DNA from: an uncultured Saprospiraceae bacterium
GTDB lineage: Bacteria > Bacteroidota > Bacteroidia > Chitinophagales > Saprospiraceae
Length of the DNA stretch: 40,184 nt
NCBI GenBank assembly: GCA_938015595.1
Contig: CALLPI010000022.1
Coordinates: forward strand, 1 to 40,184
Reading direction: 5' to 3'
The notes under the pieces are model-generated. The model had not been told where the DNA came from. It searched no databases and saw only the letters and a list, made by a program, of their open reading frames with translations. The position numbers and the translations under genes are program-made. This document shows, in pieces, positions 1 through 8,788 of the stretch; positions within the stretch are counted from its first letter, which is position 1, and each line of letters begins with the position of its first letter.

Positions 1-1161
1 GCCGACCCCTCCAATGTATGCACAACGGCGGCTACCGATGAGCTTATCCTCACGGTGAATCCCAAAGCCGAAGCGAATGCCGGCCCTGATACCACCATTT
101 GCGCTGGTGAATCCATACAACTCCAAGGCGAGATAGGGGGCAGCGCTACCAGTGCTACTTGGTTGGCCTCTGTACCGGGTGGTACGTTCAATCCCAACGC
201 CAATACTCTCAACGCTTTGTACACTCCGCCAGCAGGCTTCGTATCTGTGGCGCTCACGCTGCTCACCAACGACCCCGATGGCCCTTGCCCTGCTGCTGCT
301 GATACCATGATCATTACTATCGTACCGCCTGCTACAGTAGATGCCGGCCCCGACCAAACGATATGCCGGGGCTCACCGCTGACGCTGAGTGCTACCGGCA
401 CTGCACCAGTAAGTACAGACCAACTCTACACCTGGACCTCCACGATACTGAATCAGCCCCAAAACGGCCGCCTACTCAACATCAGCAATACGGGCAGTCT
501 CGCGCCTCAAGTCAGTTTTGTAGTTACCTATCACTACGGCCCCGACCTGCGCTGTGGCGGCGTAACCGATACCGTGCGCATTACCGTGGCCGACCCCGTT
601 ATCATTGACAGCCTTAACGCCGTGCCGTACGAGGTGTTTGCCGGACAAGAAGCAACACTCAATGTAGTGACTACCCCTGCTACACCCGCTGGCGCTATGT
701 ACTTCTGGCGCGAAGTTGGCAAGGATTCCGTTATGGGCAATGCCATGTTCCGTGTAAGCCCTACACCGACTTTCGGGCCAGGGCAGGAACGCGTGACTGT
801 TGCGTATGAAGTTATCGTTAAGTCGGCGGAAGGTTGTCTTAGTACCCGTCGGGTAGAGGTGGTGGTAATCAAGCCTTTCCTGGACTTCCCCAATGTGTTC
901 ACCCCCAATGGCGACGGCAAAAACGACGTCTTTCTGCCTGTGCCTGAAGATGTACTCAGCAGTATTGAAATACTGGACTTCCTGGTGTACAACCGCTGGG
1001 GGCAGGTGGTGTACGATGGCCGCAAAAACAACAACGAGGGCTGGGACGGTACGCACAACGGCAGCCCTGCGCCCAACGATGTATATGTGTATCGCGTGCG
1101 CTACCGCGTGCCCGGCCAGGAAATACAGGACGCCAAGGGCGATCTGACCTTGATACGGTGA
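1..1161 (+). CDS. Secreted Ig/PKD-like repeat protein with T9SS type B sorting domain (5' partial)
   Basis: The frame is open from base 1, so this is the C-terminal part (386 codons) of a longer secreted protein. It contains Ig/PKD-like units that begin with the recurring motif AGPD-x-x-IC-x-G, seen twice (about bases 78-340 and 341-590). The C-terminus, from about base 885 (FPNVFTPNGDGKNDVF) to LTLIR, is the conserved gliding-motility-associated / CHU_C domain, TIGR04131-like, which includes a YNRWG motif and a GWDGT motif. In this family that domain is the type B signal for export and surface attachment by the type IX secretion system. The protein is therefore expected outside the outer membrane, probably as an adhesin or matrix component; the specific ligand cannot be told. 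The stop codon overlaps the ATG of the next gene by one base (TGATG), which suggests co-translation. Confidence 0.9.
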   Translation, partial: ADPSNVCTTAATDELILTVNPKAEANAGPDTTICAGESIQLQGEIGGSATSATWLASVPGGTFNPNANTLNALYTPPAGFVSVALTLLTNDPDGPCPAAADTMIITIVPPATVDAGPDQTICRGSPLTLSATGTAPVSTDQLYTWTSTILNQPQNGRLLNISNTGSLAPQVSFVVTYHYGPDLRCGGVTDTVRITVADPVIIDSLNAVPYEVFAGQEATLNVVTTPATPAGAMYFWREVGKDSVMGNAMFRVSPTPTFGPGQERVTVAYEVIVKSAEGCLSTRRVEVVVIKPFLDFPNVFTPNGDGKNDVFLPVPEDVLSSIEILDFLVYNRWGQVVYDGRKNNNEGWDGTHNGSPAPNDVYVYRVRYRVPGQEIQDAKGDLTLIR

Positions 1162-2321
1162 TGTATGTACACGATGACTTTGCCATAGACTGGCTCATTG
1201 AAGACACGTTGTGGGGGCGGCTCTGGCCTACTGTACCCTATGTGTTCTCCTTTGATGTGCAAGCGCCAATGTTGGCGTCCGACTCGAAGGCGGGTGTGTG
1301 TATATTGCTTAATCCAGCATGGATGGCGCAGCAATCTGTCAGCATCCAGCGAAGTGGTCTTCAGCACGAGATGCTGCACCTATTGCTGGGGCATCCCTTG
1401 CAGCGTCGGCATTGTACCTGGCCTACATTGTTTGACATGGCAGCCGACCTGGAAGTAGCAGCGTACTTGCCCAATGCGCCCGCGGCAGATGTTTTTCAGC
1501 CAGATACGCTGCTTGCCGCTGGGGCAACGCTGGCCTCGGCAACGGAATGGTATAAACACCTGCACTGCTTGTGGCAACAACATCTGACCCAAAAAAGGCC
1601 AACAGAGCAAGGGGCGTATATTGCACAGGTCATGGCCGGTGGGCATACGGCTTTGCATAAGCATCGGTATTGGCTAGAAATAAGTCGCACAGCACACTCT
1701 TGGTGCATAGCCTGGCAACGCGAAGCCCTGGCGCGCCTTGAACCGGAAAGAAACACAGTGTGGCAAGCACTGTGGGAGCGCCTAAACAGAGCGACTTCAA
1801 ATCAACGCCTGCCCGACTGGCGCCGACTGCTGCAACTTTTCGAGCAACGCAGTGGCCACAGCCAATTGAGGCACACATTACACCGCCCTTCAAAACGCTA
1901 CGGTACGCGACCAGGGATTAAGGTGCACCGAAAAAGACGGCTATGGGTGGCGGTGGACACCTCGGGCAGCATACAGCCGCAGGATTTACATCGCTTCTTC
2001 GAAGCCGTGCACACCTTGTGGAGAACCGGCACCGAAATAGAGGTGCTCGAATGCGACGAGCGCATCCAGCGCCGGTACTGTTATGCAGGTATCGGCCCGC
2101 AGGCGGTGAAAGGCAGAGGCAATACCAGATTTGATCCCGTGCTGGAAGCCGCGGCCGCTGAGCGCCCCGACGGGCTGGTGTTCTTTACCGACGGGCTGGC
2201 ACCCGCACCACAAGTGCATGCTTACCAATGCATACTCTGGATGATCGCGCCTGATGGCATCAAGCCCAGCCACTACAACTGGAGCCGGTTGCCAGGGCAG
2301 GTGGCTCGCATGGAGGAATAA
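1161..2321 (+). CDS. VWA-like / DUF2201 putative metallopeptidase domain protein
   Basis: The 386-residue protein has two recognisable parts. The N-terminal half carries an HExxH zinc-binding motif in QHEMLHLLLGHP (about residues 73-84), as in the DUF2201 N-terminal putative metallopeptidase domain. The C-terminal part has a von Willebrand A-like fold with an intact MIDAS signature DTSGS in LWVAVDTSGSI (about residue 270), followed by ECDERIQ and FFTDGLAP. These two domains are normally found together, and the family is usually encoded beside a MoxR-type AAA ATPase. No such ATPase is in this window. The ATG at 1161 is chosen over the GTG three bases upstream; both touch the preceding stop. 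The function is unknown; co-chaperone or protease-like roles in complex maturation are only inference from the family. Confidence 0.8.
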   Translation: MYVHDDFAIDWLIEDTLWGRLWPTVPYVFSFDVQAPMLASDSKAGVCILLNPAWMAQQSVSIQRSGLQHEMLHLLLGHPLQRRHCTWPTLFDMAADLEVAAYLPNAPAADVFQPDTLLAAGATLASATEWYKHLHCLWQQHLTQKRPTEQGAYIAQVMAGGHTALHKHRYWLEISRTAHSWCIAWQREALARLEPERNTVWQALWERLNRATSNQRLPDWRRLLQLFEQRSGHSQLRHTLHRPSKRYGTRPGIKVHRKRRLWVAVDTSGSIQPQDLHRFFEAVHTLWRTGTEIEVLECDERIQRRYCYAGIGPQAVKGRGNTRFDPVLEAAAAERPDGLVFFTDGLAPAPQVHAYQCILWMIAPDGIKPSHYNWSRLPGQVARMEE

Positions 2322-2382
2322 TACTTGTCAGATAAATTTGACTTCCGGCACCAAAACCTTGTCTAGTTTGGGTTGTTTTAAG

Positions 2383-2395
2383 CAACGAATCGTTG
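2383..2395. promoter_or_regulatory. 13-bp palindrome just upstream of the SCO-like gene
   Basis: CAACGAATCGTTG is a perfect inverted repeat (five-base arms, three-base centre) lying seven bases before the ATG of the SCO-like gene. It could be an operator or a small hairpin affecting translation. A perfect -7 box (TAAATTTG, 2333-2340) lies upstream but lacks a convincing -33 partner. A chance occurrence is possible. Confidence 0.25.
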
Positions 2396-2401
2396 TAGAA
2401 T

Positions 2402-3010
2402 ATGATAAGTAGAAAGCACATTGTGCAGACCGCATCGCTGCTGCTGTTGCTGGCCATACTACCTATCGGCTCCTGGTATTATTTGCAGGAGGGATACCGG
2501 TACCGCAAAGCGCTGCTAGATGACCTACAACAACTGGGGCAGATACCCGACTTGGCTGTACCCAATGCTCAGGACTCACTCGTCCGTCTGCACGACTTTA
2601 GAGGCAAGGTATTAGTGTTAGGTATGCTAAAGCCCGAAGACGAAGCCTCCTTTAAGGTATTGCGAAGTGTAGGGCAGCAGTTTGCAGAAAGCGGCTACAC
2701 GCACATCCTGCTTATGAGCGAAGATGCCGATCAAGCCAGGCAGTGGCAAGCCCAACTGATCAATACATCAGGCGAGACGCTTTTCACGCTGCTGTCCATG
2801 CACACGGCAAGCGCCCAAAAGCTACCTGATGCTCTGCCCCAAGGCATGCAGTGGGGTATGGTGGCTCTGGCTGATACGTCCCTAACCATCCGACGCCTGT
2901 ATCACTTGAATCAACCGGAAGACCAAAAACGACTAGTAGAGCACTTGGCCATAGTGATACCCCCCAAGCGCTCGCCCAAACCCGAAGTAAAAAGAACCGT
3001 AGAGAAATGA
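2402..3010 (+). CDS. SCO1/SenC-like thioredoxin-fold membrane-anchored protein, cysteine-free
   Basis: The 202-residue protein starts with one membrane anchor (about residues 9-28, LLLLLAILPIGSWYYLQEG). A periplasmic domain follows that reads like a SCO-family thioredoxin fold: IPDLAVPNAQDSLVRLHDFRGKVLVLG, then a C-terminal stretch LNQPEDQKRLVEHLAIVIPPK that matches the end of SCO proteins. SCO proteins deliver copper to the CuA site of cytochrome c oxidase through a CxxxC motif and a histidine. Here the CxxxC position reads GMLKPEDEASF, and the protein contains no cysteine at all, so canonical copper transfer is not possible. The gene overlaps the DUF420 gene by four bases (ATGA), and the third gene follows closely. 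This order is typical of the tail of Bacteroidota oxidase clusters, which supports the family call. Confidence 0.75.
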   Translation: MISRKHIVQTASLLLLLAILPIGSWYYLQEGYRYRKALLDDLQQLGQIPDLAVPNAQDSLVRLHDFRGKVLVLGMLKPEDEASFKVLRSVGQQFAESGYTHILLMSEDADQARQWQAQLINTSGETLFTLLSMHTASAQKLPDALPQGMQWGMVALADTSLTIRRLYHLNQPEDQKRLVEHLAIVIPPKRSPKPEVKRTVEK

Positions 3011-3597
3011 CGAATACTGCCGCTCCGAATATGGCTTTGGCCAAAAAACTGAACCTGGCCGCTTGGGTAGTCACCGTAGCTGTGCTGGCCTTGGTTGGCC
3101 TGATGCGCCGTGTGAAACTGGAAATGCCTGCAGGCTGGGACGTTTCGTTTCTTCCCTCCTTTCATGCAGGGCTGAATGCCTTGACGGCCGTAGTACTGTT
3201 GTTGGCCCTATATTTCATTAAGCAAAAAAACATAGCAGCGCACCGTAGCGCCATTTACGCGGCCATGTTATTGTCGGTATTATTTTTGCTGTCTTATGTG
3301 ACGTATCACTTCACCACGCCAGAAACCCTCTTTGGCGACGTGGATGGCAACGGCCAGTTGGATGCTGGCGAACTGGCAGCAGTAGGAGCATTCCGCTATG
3401 TATATCTGGTGTTGTTGCTGAGCCATATTGCCCTGGCCGCTCTGAGCCTGCCATTAATCTTATTTACGTTTATTAGGGCTTTTACTCGCCAGTACGAGCA
3501 GCACCGACGTATGGCACGCTGGGTATATCCATTGTGGCTTTATGTGGCCATCACCGGCCCGATATGCTACTGGATGCTAAAGCCATTCTATTCATAG
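3007..3597 (+). CDS. DUF420 (CtaM/YozB-like) membrane protein
   Basis: This 196-residue protein has five predicted membrane segments (about residues 18-33, 55-72, 82-100, 130-154 and 172-192). It carries the DUF420 pattern of conserved histidines: FHAGLN, AAHRSAI, TYHFT, LSHIALAA and EQHRRMARW. Members of this family (CtaM/YozB in Firmicutes) are needed for activity of haem-copper oxidases. The neighbours, a SCO-like gene (ATGA overlap) and a small CPMC protein, support a role in oxidase assembly. The loop between segments 3 and 4 carries DVDGNGQLDAGE (residues 111-122), which fits a canonical EF-hand calcium loop at positions 1, 3, 5, 6, 8, 9 and 12. Positive charges in the other loops put this loop on the periplasmic side. 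Confidence 0.85.
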   Translation: MTNTAAPNMALAKKLNLAAWVVTVAVLALVGLMRRVKLEMPAGWDVSFLPSFHAGLNALTAVVLLLALYFIKQKNIAAHRSAIYAAMLLSVLFLLSYVTYHFTTPETLFGDVDGNGQLDAGELAAVGAFRYVYLVLLLSHIALAALSLPLILFTFIRAFTRQYEQHRRMARWVYPLWLYVAITGPICYWMLKPFYS

Positions 3598-3615
3598 CAA
3601 AAAACTATACGAGAC

Positions 3616-3861
3616 ATGTTGCGCAAAGTTTTGGCCATATTGCTAGTGTTGACCCTGCCCCTGCTGACCGACACAGCGTCGGCGCAATGCCCGATGTGCC
3701 GCATGTCGGCAGAGAGCAACCTGGAAAACGGCGGCACAGAAGGCCGCGGCCTCAACACAGGTATCCTCTACATGCTGGCTGCGCCCTACCTACTGGTAGG
3801 CGCCATAGGTTATATATGGTGGCGCAACCGGCGCAAGGAAAGTGACGCAGAAAGAGACTAA
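3616..3861 (+). CDS. Small membrane protein with CPMC motif, oxidase-cluster associated
   Basis: This 81-residue protein has a signal-like N-terminus (MLRKVLAILLVLTLPLLTDT, cleavage probably after ASA). The mature start is QCPMCRMSAESN, followed by a GGTEGRGLNTGILYML stretch, one membrane helix (about residues 52-70) and a basic tail WWRNRRKE. Proteins with the same pattern occur downstream of DUF420 in other Bacteroidota oxidase clusters, as I recall the family. The CxxC motif just outside the membrane could bind copper or haem, or act in thiol chemistry; none of this is shown here. It lies 18 bases after the DUF420 stop and is probably co-transcribed with it. It ends only 27 bases from the convergent pckG stop. 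Confidence 0.75.
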   Translation: MLRKVLAILLVLTLPLLTDTASAQCPMCRMSAESNLENGGTEGRGLNTGILYMLAAPYLLVGAIGYIWWRNRRKESDAERD

Positions 3862-3888
3862 TTCGATTGGGAATAACTAAGTCTTTCA

Positions 3889-5760
3889 TTACTCCCGCTC
3901 TGCTGCCAGCCCCCAGTACTCTGGCGAGCGCCACAGCGAAGACAGCAACAGTTCGCGCATGAAAAAGAACTCCTTGGGCAGCTTGTCGTACATCCGTGAG
4001 AAGAGTTCTTCGTGTGCGAGAAGCTCCTTTTTCCAGGCTTCGCGGTCAATGGTCATAATAGATTTAAAGTCTTCTCTAGAAAAATCAAGGCCAACCCACT
4101 CCATGTCACGGTAGCGGGGCATCCAGCCGATGGGGCACTCCACTGCAGCTGCACGGCCGCGCACGCGGTCCACAATCCATTTGAGTACGCGCATATTTTC
4201 GCCAAAGCCTGGCCAGAGAAAGTTGCCATTTTCATCTTTGCGGAACCAGTTGACACCAAAGATACGAGGTGCATTGGGTAGGTTCCGGCCAAAGTTAAGC
4301 CAATGATTGAAATATTCAGCCATGTGGTAGCCTAGAAAGGGCAGCATGGCGAAGGGGTCGCGGCGCACTTTGCCAAGCTCGCCAAAAGCGGCAGCAGTCA
4401 TCTCAGATCCCATGGTAGCAGCCATGTACACGCCAAAGCTCCAGTTGAACGACTGATAGACCAGCGGCACGGTGGTACTACGACGACCACCAAATATAAA
4501 GGCCGAGATGGGGACGCCGGCGGGGTTCTCCCATTCAGGGTCAATGCTAGGGCATTGCGAAGCCGGGGCGGTAAAGCGCGCGTTGGGGTGCGCTACGGGT
4601 TTGCCGGAGGCGGGGTCGTGCACCTGACCTTGCCAGTTGATGACACCTGCCGGAGCCTCTTCAGTCATACCTTCCCACCATACATCTCCATCAGGTGTGA
4701 CGCCTACATTGGTAAAGATGGTATTGCGGCTGATGGTTTCCATGGCATTTGGATTGCTTTTGTAGTTAGTACCTGGTGCCACACCAAAGTAGCCAGCCTC
4801 GGGGTTGATGGCGTAGAGTTTGCCGTCGGGGCCGGGCTTTATCCAAGCGATATCATCGCCTACGGTAGTTACTTTCCAGCCCTCCATGGCTTTAGGCGGA
4901 ATGAGCATGGCAAAGTTGGTCTTGCCACAGGCGCTGGGGAAGGCAGCAGCCACGTAAGTTTTTTCGCCCTGTGGCGACTCTACGCCCAGGATAAGCATGT
5001 GCTCAGCCAGCCAGTCTTCTTCCAATGCCATACTGCTGGCAATACGCAAGGCAAAGCACTTTTTGCCCAGCAAAGCGTTGCCGCCGTAGCCGCTACCGTA
5101 GGAGACTATAGAGCGCTCTTCTGGAAAGTGCACAATGTATTTTACTTCAGGGTTGCAGGGCCATTTGGAGTCTGTCTGGCCAAGGGCGAGCGGAGCGCCT
5201 ACGGAGTGCAAGCATTCTACAAACTCGCCGTCGGCTCCAAGTTGGTCTATGACAGCCTTACCCATGCGGGTCATGATCTTCATATTAACTACAACATACT
5301 CTGAGTCAGTTACTTCTACACCAATATGAGAGAGCGGCGAGCCTAGTGGCCCCATACAAAAGGGGATGACGTACATGTTGCGCCCGCGCATACAACCCTC
5401 GAAGAGCTTGTTGAGAAGGGATTTCATTTCGCGAGGGTCCATCCAGTTGTTGGTAGGGCCGGCATCGTCGCGCAAGCGGCTACAAATGAAGGTACGGTCT
5501 TCTACGCGTGCCACATCAGAGGGGTCACTGAAGCAGGCATAGCTATTCGGGCGTTTTTCTGGGTTCAGACGGATGAAAGTGCCTTTTTCCACCAGTACAT
5601 TGCAAAAAAACTGGTATTCTTCTTCGGAGCCATCGCACCAATAGATATTGTCGGGTTGGCAATGTGCGGCCATTTTCTGTACCCAGGCCATAAGCTTCTC
5701 ATGCCGAACGGATGCGGAATAATCTTTGGGCAGCTCCTTTGATGTGATGTTTTTGAACAT
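3889..5760 (-). CDS. pckG: Phosphoenolpyruvate carboxykinase (GTP)
   Basis: PckG converts oxaloacetate plus GTP to phosphoenolpyruvate, GDP and CO2, the committing step of gluconeogenesis, in the cytoplasm. The 623-residue length is normal for the GTP-dependent family. Visible motifs are the substrate-binding region VARVEDRTF (83-91), [15 protein letters not shown] (221-235), the P-loop FPSACGKTN (274-282) with the reactive Cys278, the metal-binding VGDDIAW (300-306), and the guanine-site region [15 protein letters not shown]. The ATG at 5760 fits the family N-terminus. The gene is transcribed leftwards, divergent from lon, and converges on the oxidase-maturation trio with 27 bases between stops. 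A -7 box candidate lies about 70 bases upstream. All catalytic features look intact. Confidence 0.97.
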   Translation of the reverse strand: MFKNITSKELPKDYSASVRHEKLMAWVQKMAAHCQPDNIYWCDGSEEEYQFFCNVLVEKGTFIRLNPEKRPNSYACFSDPSDVARVEDRTFICSRLRDDAGPTNNWMDPREMKSLLNKLFEGCMRGRNMYVIPFCMGPLGSPLSHIGVEVTDSEYVVVNMKIMTRMGKAVIDQLGADGEFVECLHSVGAPLALGQTDSKWPCNPEVKYIVHFPEERSIVSYGSGYGGNALLGKKCFALRIASSMALEEDWLAEHMLILGVESPQGEKTYVAAAFPSACGKTNFAMLIPPKAMEGWKVTTVGDDIAWIKPGPDGKLYAINPEAGYFGVAPGTNYKSNPNAMETISRNTIFTNVGVTPDGDVWWEGMTEEAPAGVINWQGQVHDPASGKPVAHPNARFTAPASQCPSIDPEWENPAGVPISAFIFGGRRSTTVPLVYQSFNWSFGVYMAATMGSEMTAAAFGELGKVRRDPFAMLPFLGYHMAEYFNHWLNFGRNLPNAPRIFGVNWFRKDENGNFLWPGFGENMRVLKWIVDRVRGRAAAVECPIGWMPRYRDMEWVGLDFSREDFKSIMTIDREAWKKELLAHEELFSRMYDKLPKEFFFMRELLLSSLWRSPEYWGLAAERE

Positions 5761-6178
5761 TAGTTAAGATTTTTTATGAGCAAAAGTCAAAAAATGGAAA
5801 AGAAAGCCAGTGTATTTAGCCGTCTGCAAGGCAAAAATAAGACCCCTCCGCTAAACGACAGGCTGAATTTTGTCATGAGGGCGAGCAATCTATATCACCT
5901 GACGTTTTGTCTGGATAGCGACGATTGCTGCCATTGTGAAAAAAAATCTGCGCTACATACCTGAAATACTTGCTAATATTGCACTTTGAAAGGCATTTGG
6001 CAGGCCTCAAACCACCCCGAACGCAGGGTGCCCTATGCAGTGGCACGATAATTGGGCAATGGAAAGACAAAGTCTAAGCAAGAGCAAATGCTGTCATCTT
6101 GGCACAAAAGATGAGCGAAACTCCTTTAAGGTAGTGACTACAGCAGATGCATCTGCGAAATCAACTGAAAGATAACAC
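5761..6178. other. Divergent intergenic region between pckG and lon
   Basis: These 418 bases must hold the divergent promoters of pckG and lon. The only consensus-quality element I see is the pckG -7 box. No perfect TAnnTTTG box is found on the lon side and no heat-shock inverted repeat (CIRCE-like) is evident. Short open frames here lack coding character. A short inverted repeat GTGCC/GGCAC is present near 6027-6045. I see no tRNA or other known RNA. Confidence 0.5.
5832..5839 (-). promoter_or_regulatory. Candidate -7 box upstream of pckG
   Basis: On the minus strand these bases read TATTTTTG, a perfect match to the Bacteroidota -7 consensus TAnnTTTG. They would give a leader of about 65 bases for pckG. 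No good TTG is present at the -33 position, so the assignment is weak. Confidence 0.3.
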
Positions 6179-8587
6179 ATGTTTGACGAAATATTAGCGC
6201 ACAGAGGGATTGAAGACGAGGGAGACTTCTTACCCATGATCTCTATAGAAGAAGAAGATGAGCCTATCAATGGCGAGGGCTTGCCAGAAGTACTGCCAGT
6301 ATTAGCGCTCAAGAACACGGTGTTGTTCCCGGGTATTGTCATCCCCATCACGGTGGGGCGCAACAAGTCCATCAAGGCCATCCACACCGCCTACGATGAT
6401 GGGCGCTTCATTGCTGTACTTTCTCAAAAAGATACCAACATCGAAGACCCCAGTGTAGATGATCTCTACACAGTCGGTACAGTAGCCCGTATTCTCAAGC
6501 TACTGAAAATGCCCGACGGCACTACCACTGCCATACTCCAAGGCCGCGCCCGTTTTACAATAGAAGAGATGCTACAGGAGACGCCCATGTTGATGGCGCG
6601 CATTCGGCCGTTAGAGTACGTGCAGCCCGAAAATACGCTGGAGTACGAAGCGCTGATTTCTTCCATTCTCGACCTGGCTAAGGAAATCATTGAGTTGTCG
6701 CCCAATATACCCTCCGAAGCAGCTGTGATGTTGCGCAACATAAGCAAGCACTCTTTTCTGCTCAATTTTGTAGCCTCCAACCTCAACGCTAAAATACCTA
6801 TTAAGCAGCAATTGCTCGAAATTGATGACCTGCGCGAAAAAGCCTCTGTTATCATGAAGCAGTTGCATGCCGAGCTACAACTCCTCGAACTCAAAGATCA
6901 GATTGAGTCAAAGGTCCGGGGCGATATCGAAAAACAACAGCGCGATTATTTCCTGAGCCAGCAACTCAAAACCATTCAGGAAGAACTGGGCCAAAGCCCC
7001 CAGGAAGAAGACCTGCAAGGGTTGATCAGCCGCGCCGAAAAAAAGAAGTGGCCGCAAACGGCTGCCGATACCTTCCAACGCGAACTCAACAAACTGCGCC
7101 GTATGAACCCCCAGGTGGCCGAGTACTCCATCCAACTCAACTATCTGGAGCTGATGCTCGACCTACCCTGGAACGAGTACACCAAAGACAACTTCAACCT
7201 TAGAAAGGTCAAAGACGTCCTAGATGAAGATCACTTTGGTCTCGAGAAGGTTAAGGAGCGCATCCTCGAACACTTAGCCGTACTCAAACTCAAAGGCGAC
7301 ATGAAGGCGCCTATTCTTTGCCTGGTGGGGCCTCCGGGAGTGGGCAAAACCTCGCTGGGCAAATCCGTAGCACGCGCCCTCAAACGCAAATTTGTGCGCA
7401 TGTCGTTGGGTGGCCTCCATGACGAATCCGAAATCCGAGGGCATCGCAAAACTTACATCGGGGCCATGCCGGGCCGCATCCTGCAATCGCTCAAGCGTGC
7501 CGGCTCTTCTAACCCTGTTTTCATCCTCGACGAAATAGATAAGGTAGGCAAAGACTTCCGCGGTGATCCCTCCAGCGCTCTGCTCGAAGTGCTTGATCCA
7601 GAGCAAAACACCACCTTCTATGACAACTATCTGGAAATGGAGTATGACCTCTCCAAGGTGCTCTTCATTGCCACAGCCAATTCGCTGAGCACCATACAGC
7701 CGGCCTTGCTTGACCGCATGGAGATCATCGAAATCAGTGGCTACAGCATGGAGGAAAAAGTGGAAATTGCCAAGCGCCATCTCATCCCCGAACAACGCAA
7801 GGAGCACGGCCTCAAGCCCAGGCACGTTAAGCTCCGCCCCGAGGTTATTGCCCGCGTTATCCAGTTGTACACCCGCGAATCGGGTGTGCGCGCCCTCAAT
7901 CGCGAAATTGCCGGTATTATGCGCCACATAGCCAAGAACGTGGCCATGGATGAACCCTATAACGTATCGGTCAGGATAGAAGACCTACCCAAAATACTGG
8001 GGCCGGAGCGTTTCTCCAAAGACATGTACAAGGAGGAGAAGATGAGCGGCGTAGCTATTGGCCTGGCCTGGACTTCAGTGGGCGGCGAAATTCTCTTCAT
8101 CGAATGTAGCCTCCACAAAGGTAAGGGCAGCCTCATCCTCACCGGCAACCTGGGCGAGGTGATGAAGGAATCGGCCACCACAGCCCTAAGTTTTATTAAG
8201 GCGCATAGTGAAGCCCTGGGCATTGATGCTGACCTCTTTGAACAAAAAGACATTCACCTGCACATACCCGAAGGCGCCATTCCCAAAGACGGCCCTTCGG
8301 CGGGCATCACTATGCTCACAGCCATCACTTCGGCCTTCACCGGCAGAGCAGTGCGCCCATTCCTGGCCATGACTGGCGAGATCACCCTGCGAGGGCGCGT
8401 ACTGCCTGTAGGCGGCATCAAAGAAAAAATCCTGGCCGCCAAGCGCGCGGGTATGCGAGAAATTATCCTGTGCCATGAAAACCGCAAACACGTGGAAGAG
8501 ATCAATCCCATTTACATCGAAGGTTTGCGGTTTCGCTATGTGGACCGCATGGAGGAAGTATTGGAGCACGCGCTAGAGCGCGCGTAA
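6179..8587 (+). CDS. lon: ATP-dependent Lon protease
   Basis: Lon is a cytoplasmic AAA+ serine protease that degrades misfolded and regulatory proteins. The 802-residue protein has the full architecture: substrate-binding LON domain (about residues 38-235, [14 protein letters not shown]), coiled-coil region (about 236-330), AAA+ module with Walker A GPPGVGKT (384-391), Walker B FILDEID (448-454) and sensor region FIATANSL, and the protease domain with the catalytic serine in PKDGPSAG (Ser707) and lysine in GGIKEK (Lys748). An acidic N-terminal extension ([19 protein letters not shown]) precedes the LON domain, as is common in Bacteroidota. The ATG at 6179 is chosen because it gives this extension and there is no better start closer to the domain. 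The gene is monocistronic, followed by a terminator-like hairpin. Confidence 0.97.
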   Translation: MFDEILAHRGIEDEGDFLPMISIEEEDEPINGEGLPEVLPVLALKNTVLFPGIVIPITVGRNKSIKAIHTAYDDGRFIAVLSQKDTNIEDPSVDDLYTVGTVARILKLLKMPDGTTTAILQGRARFTIEEMLQETPMLMARIRPLEYVQPENTLEYEALISSILDLAKEIIELSPNIPSEAAVMLRNISKHSFLLNFVASNLNAKIPIKQQLLEIDDLREKASVIMKQLHAELQLLELKDQIESKVRGDIEKQQRDYFLSQQLKTIQEELGQSPQEEDLQGLISRAEKKKWPQTAADTFQRELNKLRRMNPQVAEYSIQLNYLELMLDLPWNEYTKDNFNLRKVKDVLDEDHFGLEKVKERILEHLAVLKLKGDMKAPILCLVGPPGVGKTSLGKSVARALKRKFVRMSLGGLHDESEIRGHRKTYIGAMPGRILQSLKRAGSSNPVFILDEIDKVGKDFRGDPSSALLEVLDPEQNTTFYDNYLEMEYDLSKVLFIATANSLSTIQPALLDRMEIIEISGYSMEEKVEIAKRHLIPEQRKEHGLKPRHVKLRPEVIARVIQLYTRESGVRALNREIAGIMRHIAKNVAMDEPYNVSVRIEDLPKILGPERFSKDMYKEEKMSGVAIGLAWTSVGGEILFIECSLHKGKGSLILTGNLGEVMKESATTALSFIKAHSEALGIDADLFEQKDIHLHIPEGAIPKDGPSAGITMLTAITSAFTGRAVRPFLAMTGEITLRGRVLPVGGIKEKILAAKRAGMREIILCHENRKHVEEINPIYIEGLRFRYVDRMEEVLEHALERA

Positions 8588-8613
8588 GTTGTGGCCGAGA
8601 GGTAAGGGCCGGA

Positions 8614-8689
8614 GCGTGTGCGGCAAGCCTGCTTTGTCAAGAACAAACAGCGCGCGCCGCACGCCCGCCGCATTTTATTTTCTTTTCTG
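8614..8689 (+). terminator. Terminator-like hairpin after lon
   Basis: GCGTGTGCGGC (8614-8624) can pair with GCCGCACGC (8656-8664) with a two-base bulge. An inner TTTGT/ACAAA helix lies within the loop. A T-rich tract follows at 8672-8689. This fits an intrinsic terminator for lon and lies just before the OPT promoter. Confidence 0.4.
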
Positions 8690-8697
8690 TACCGGAA

Positions 8698-8730
8698 TTT
8701 GCGCATTTACCCCGCTACTTTTTACTTTTG
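8698..8730 (+). promoter_or_regulatory. Bacteroidota-type promoter of the OPT transporter gene
   Basis: TTTG (8698-8701) is separated by 21 bases from TACTTTTG (8723-8730). Both elements match the sigma-ABfr consensus TTTG-N19-21-TAnnTTTG exactly. The predicted transcript starts near 8735, about 55 bases before the ATG at 8789. This excludes the upstream in-frame ATG at 8618 as a start codon. Confidence 0.6.
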
Positions 8731-8788
8731 CCTTTTTACTTTTTCCTGTGGGCGCAGCCCGCAATCAGTGTGCAAAACCTGCCGACAG

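Noticed and set aside
4555-5304. 249-codon plus-strand frame within pckG
   Set aside because: It is antisense to a fully conserved PEP carboxykinase, so a shadow frame.
5776-5964. 62-codon frame between pckG and lon
   Set aside because: It has no family likeness or promoter and overlaps the likely pckG control region.
8618-8788. In-frame 57-codon N-terminal extension of the OPT transporter
   Set aside because: It contains the consensus promoter (8698-8730) and a terminator-like hairpin, and its sequence is unlike the family. The ATG at 8789 fits the family start.
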